A DNA stretch of 64,000 bases from Calycina herbarum (taxonomy: Eukaryota > Ascomycota > Leotiomycetes > Helotiales > Pezizellaceae), in NCBI GenBank assembly GCA_001414485.1, contig LLEY01000024.1:1-64000 (forward strand), written 5' to 3'. The notes under the pieces were generated by a model. That model did no database searches. It was not told where the DNA came from and was given only the letters and a program-made list of their open reading frames with translations. Position numbers and translations under genes: made by a program. Numbering within the stretch: the first letter of the stretch is position 1; each line of letters opens with the position of its first letter. This document shows positions 60,192 through 64,000 of this stretch, in pieces.

Positions 60192-61289
60192 ATGGCACCA
60201 GGTCTCCATTACCGGTTGCGCGCAATCAAACTCAAAGTTTCTCCGCCATCAGAAGGCCTGGAACTCCCCACAGTTCACGAACTAGACGGCAATTCCAACA
60301 TGATCCTCCCCCAAACCCCCAACCAAACTCGAACTCTGCCACCTCCCGAAATCCTCGTTACTCCAGCCTCTGATACGTCTTCCGACATCAATTTTGGTAC
60401 ATTCTCAGCCACTGCTAGCGAATCCGAAGCCAATGCGACTTTTACTATTGCGGATCGATTCCAGTCACGCAGAGCTGAAAACAGATTCGTTCAGGACCTC
60501 ACCCAGAAGATCGTATCGGGCATGAGACAAGCCTCTGACCCCCTCTACAAAACACCAAAAGTCACTGCAGGTACCAAGCGCGCCAGTCCCGAAGATGCTG
60601 ACATCGATGAGTTGGCCAAGAGAGTCGTGTTGGGAGTCAAGGAGGAGGTTGCTGGATTGATCAAGCGAAAATCGAGTACAAAATTCAAGAAGAGATCTGG
60701 AGAGACAGTAGTTGACGACCTTGCGACTCGTATCGTCCGAGGAATGAGAAAGGCTTCTGAGGAGGATCCGAAATTCATGAAGGACTTGGTCAACTTGCGT
60801 CAATTGAAGAAGACAGAGGTTGTCACTGATTCTAGTGCTGATTCTCCACAAGTCATGAAGACGAAGAAGTCTGTTGGATTGGGATACAGCCCTACTGTTC
60901 CCTTTTATCCCACAGCAAACACAAAGGCAGAGAGTGATGGTGGAGTTGCGCTTGAATACATCAACGACAAGAATGGAAGAGAGACGGGAGGCGACACAGA
61001 TATTGCTCAAACACCAACAACAAAGATGAAGAAGCCCACTGGTCTAAGAAATCGTATCATCAGATCAGATATGGAAACAGATACTGATTCTAACAGACCA
61101 GACACCACTGACTTCGTTGCTCGTCGTATGATCTCTCAAGCTTTAGGGGTCAAGGTTGAACAGAAGAAGGACGACAAGACAGTTGCTTTCAGAGCGGCCT
61201 TGAGAATGAACAAGAAGATGGATAGAATGTCTAGTTGGGCCGAATTCTTGAGCAAAAACGACATGAAGATCTATGAGCTTGAGGGTTGA
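60192..61289 (+). CDS. Uncharacterised protein with internal repeats, 365 aa
   Basis: A single exon of 365 residues starts at the first in-frame ATG (MAPGLHYRLRAIKLKVSPPS); upstream codons in the same frame lack ATG. No named domain is recognised. A short motif recurs: VQDLTQKIVSGMRQAS (100-115), IDELAKRVVLGVKEE (138-152) and VDDLATRIVRGMRKAS (174-189), with a weaker fourth form near TDFVARRMISQALGVK further on. The chain is charged, with basic patches such as KRKSSTKFKKR, and could be nuclear. The C-terminus (FRAALRMNKKMDRMSSWAEF) looks helical. Coding is supported by ATG context, length and the repeated helix pattern. It converges with the peptide-transporter gene. Confidence 0.75.
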   Translation: MAPGLHYRLRAIKLKVSPPSEGLELPTVHELDGNSNMILPQTPNQTRTLPPPEILVTPASDTSSDINFGTFSATASESEANATFTIADRFQSRRAENRFVQDLTQKIVSGMRQASDPLYKTPKVTAGTKRASPEDADIDELAKRVVLGVKEEVAGLIKRKSSTKFKKRSGETVVDDLATRIVRGMRKASEEDPKFMKDLVNLRQLKKTEVVTDSSADSPQVMKTKKSVGLGYSPTVPFYPTANTKAESDGGVALEYINDKNGRETGGDTDIAQTPTTKMKKPTGLRNRIIRSDMETDTDSNRPDTTDFVARRMISQALGVKVEQKKDDKTVAFRAALRMNKKMDRMSSWAEFLSKNDMKIYELEG

Positions 61290-61693
61290 AGGAGGAGCGA
61301 TATGTTTTGAAAGGAGTCTTGTTGTCTTGTTGTTTTGCAGAAAGTTGTGGATGTTGCTATGGAACAATGAGGTGGGATACTTGCTTTGCTTTGACCAAAC
61401 GTAAAGATGTATATCAATGGAATTATGGCTTTGCTTATAAAGGCCATGTATCTTGTCAGAGGGACGAACAACCTGGAACTGCCAGGGAATATATGTACGC
61501 TTTTCAGGGAAGAACCCACGGGAAGAGCGGATTCAAAACTTCACAGACAGCAATTAATAAAGCATGTTTGTTTTAGCATTAAAGGTTCTTGAATTAAGCC
61601 AGAGATTACCTGACTAAAAGCTACCATAATTTCCTCCCATTCATTACTCTTCCACATTTCATTATCGTGATCTTATCTAACATATCCAAACAC
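61290..61693. other. Convergent 3' intergenic region
   Basis: About 400 bp between the stop codons of two converging genes. It should hold both 3' untranslated regions; nothing else is visible. Confidence 0.5.
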
Positions 61694-63785
61694 TTACAAC
61701 TTCTCAGGAATAGTTGCACTCTTCTCATCCAACCCGGAAGGGTGAGCCTCCTTCTCAGCATGCGTATCCTGATACGCAGGTGTAACAGCTCTCTCAGGGT
61801 CATGAGACTTGGGACGGTTGACAGCCTGAACATGCTCCCCATCAAACTTGGCCTGGGGCAATAAGTTGAGACTATCCTCCTCCTTATCAATCTTCATGTT
61901 ATCGGCATAGAAGAGAATACCGCCGATGGCAGCAATGACAGCCACGACTCCGTAGTTCCAAACCAACAATGGATCTTCTGCGAGAGCGACCAAGGCTTGG
62001 GATAGAGCGGAGGAAATGGCGCTCATGAAGAGGGAGAAGGCTTGGATACTGGATCGCATGTTGACTGGAGCTTTGGTAAAGGCGTATTCGAGGGAGGTGA
62101 TAGATGCCATAATCTCGGAGACACCTATCAAGCCGTAAGGAATAACTTGAACCCAGACGGTGATTGGGGCTTCGGCTCCTTTGATATCGCAGTCGTTGGG
62201 TCCATCTCCACAGGGATGAAGTTTGTAGATGTAGTATTGGGTGACGGTCGCGCTGACCATGGCCATACTGGCCAAGAAGAAACCGATAGAGATCTTCTTG
62301 ATAGGAGTGAGGTTGATCTTAGCCTTCCGGAGGGCTGGGTAGACGGCACGATCCATAATTGGGATCAAGGCGACAATGAAGAGGGGGTTGAGATTGTTGA
62401 CGATATCATTGGGTACTCCCGCGAGACGCATAGTCGCTGCTTGAGAGGTAAGATTGTTGGTCATTTGGTTGTAGGCGAGCCAGTATAGAGGATACCAAAG
62501 GAACACTCTGCAGGCCAAGAGACCACGACGAACTTCGTCTACCCAAGCATCATCGAAGGTCATCCAGACAGGCTTGTTGGCACCGAGGCGAGATGGCATG
62601 GAGCCTTCCCAGAATCCTGGCGCCTTGAGGTTTTTGCGTAGAGTAACTGGGTTCCATGACCAGTGCTGTCCAATAGCATGCGACCATAGTTTGAATGCCT
62701 TCGCAATAACCGATCCTTGGGGTTTGTACAAAATGTATTTGCTTTTGCAAAGGAACACAATTGTTGGGCAAAGACCTGTGGCTCGTTAGCATTGTATCAA
62801 CATTGGATTTAGTTCGAAAACTTACAAAGCATGAATGTTGGTAGTAAGAAAGAAAGCCAGAAACCGACATATTTCTCAGCGTACACCATTGCGATCGAAC
62901 CAACTAATGAACCGATGTTGATCATCAAGTAGAAGTACAAGTATACACGAGAAATGGTGACAGCAGGATCCATAATAACCCGTTCTCCGCTTTTGAGAGT
63001 CTTGACACGCATGACGGTTTCGGTACCTGGAGGATGTATGTCAGCATGTCATATTTATCTGCCCGTTTCGCGCAACTTACATTGTTCTGCAATAAGAGGC
63101 GAGATATTGGATTTGAAACCACCAACACCCATTCCCATAATTATGATACCGATAGAGAAACAGGCGATAGCACTGTTGGGGTGGACAATGACGGGAGGAA
63201 TTGCTGAAATGATAAGGATGATATGCCCGATAATAGCAACACCGCAAGCCACTTGAATTGTCTTGAATCTGCCCCAATATGTGTCTGCAACATAAGCACC
63301 GGCTAATGGCATCTGAAGATTGTTAGTTGAGGTGGTACAAATCACGAGTCGAGAAACCTTACAATGTATGACCAGAAAGCGTTGAAAGTCGTCAACCCGG
63401 TGGAGGCACGCTGACCCAAACCAAGTGCTCCAGATTGTCCATCGAAACCAGCACCAGTGTTGGAACCCTCTGGCATATCTCTCTGAATGAAATTGACGAC
63501 TGGAAATTGTTAGCATCTTTCCGGCCATGTATCGCCAAGCAACTTACAAACTGCAGTTGTTCCATAGTACGAAAATCGCTCGCACATCTCTACAAAGGCA
63601 ATTGTGTATGCGGCCCAAGGAATTTGACCAGACACTCTGCGGAGAGTGGCCAATTCCTCATCGGTAGGGTGATCGAACTCATCTTCTGAGAAGCTTTCTG
63701 CTGTTCCGATGGGAGAGACGGCAGTATCTTTGGTGACGTGGGCCTTGGCCACCTCGACGGTTTCGAGATCATTGGCAGCGTTCAT
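61694..63785 (-). CDS. ptr2: PTR2-type proton-coupled peptide transporter, 629 aa
   Basis: Five exons (63785-63548, 63499-63363, 63312-63081, 63026-62826, 62775-61694) join in frame to 629 residues, typical for fungal POT-family proteins. After a hydrophilic N-terminus of about 55 residues comes the proton-coupling motif ExxERFxYYG (EMCERFSYYGTTAV). The family signatures FNAFWSYIMPLAGAYVADTY (with GAYVADTYWGRFKTI) and GMGVGGFKSNISPLIAEQCG follow. YFYLMINIGSLVG, WYPLYWLAYNQMTNNLTSQA and VWVQVIPYGLIGVSEIMASI mark later membrane segments; twelve in total are expected. The protein should import di- and tripeptides with protons at the plasma membrane. The C-terminal tail is hydrophilic. Introns are 48-54 bases. 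Confidence 0.95.
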
Positions 63786-64000
63786 GATGGCGACGATGAG
63801 GAGTAACGAAAACTGATAGTACCTGGGTAAACACTCCTAGGGAAATCGGATCATATATTCATTTTCGAACGTATGCGAAGCGTGTCTGCGCCGCTCCTGG
63901 TATCTTCATTGCAGGGCATGTTGCAGTGCATTTGCCCTCGTTTCTTATCACCTCCCCGATAGGGAAGTAGTACAAGCTCCGAGGCAAAGCGCTCGTGACA
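63786..64000. promoter_or_regulatory. Promoter and leader of the peptide-transporter gene
   Basis: The 215 bases upstream of the transporter ATG run to the window edge. CTTATC and GATAGG near 63945-63963 are GATA-type sequences. GATA factors control nitrogen-source transporters in fungi, but two short matches are weak support. Confidence 0.35.

Noticed and set aside
1..64000. CRISPR arrays, bacterial operons or prophage
   Set aside because: No spaced direct-repeat array exists, and intron-rich genes show this is eukaryotic nuclear DNA.

Overview
The window is nuclear DNA of a filamentous ascomycete. Most genes are interrupted by short GT-AG introns of about 48-80 bases. The gene set (Zn2Cys6 factor, HET-domain pseudogene, kapC-type bZIP, DASH subunit, several transporters) is typical of Pezizomycotina. 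An AT-rich block without open frames looks mutated by RIP. A leotiomycete source is possible, but the sequence alone does not prove it. All coordinates are spliced models read by eye: exon sums were checked for frame, but nothing was checked against transcripts or databases.

Left third (1-26.4 kb). A relic of an LTR retroelement and a diverged duplication (1-1.8 kb) lead into a group of oxidative and acyl-activating genes: a cytochrome P450 and a short-chain dehydrogenase on the minus strand, a divergently transcribed 4-coumarate-CoA-ligase-like enzyme, a Baeyer-Villiger monooxygenase, a Zn2Cys6 regulator and a PHO84-type phosphate transporter. There is no PKS or NRPS. Apart from the transporter, the set would suit oxidation and CoA-dependent breakdown, or tailoring, of a small aromatic or ketone substrate. 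That joint role is inferred. The group is interrupted by a decayed gene, two copies of a short inverted-repeat element, and an intron-containing tRNA-Tyr gene. A larger TIR element (18992-19650) lies in a gene-poor 6 kb gap upstream of the transporter.

Middle (26.9-42 kb). A broken HET-domain gene is followed by a very large intact helicase gene (Slh1/ASCC3 type). Next come a third copy of the short element, an AT-rich block at about 37.4-39.06 kb, a 98-base perfect-looking hairpin element, and several microsatellites.

Right third (42-64 kb). This is conserved housekeeping DNA: kapC-like bZIP, Arp5, Dad4, Ies6, Got1, profilin, two uncharacterised proteins and a PTR2-type peptide transporter. 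Arp5 and Ies6 are physical partners in the INO80 remodeller, and here they sit about 1 kb apart with only Dad4 between them. Dad4, profilin and Got1 are split into very small exons; the first Dad4 exon is just the start codon.
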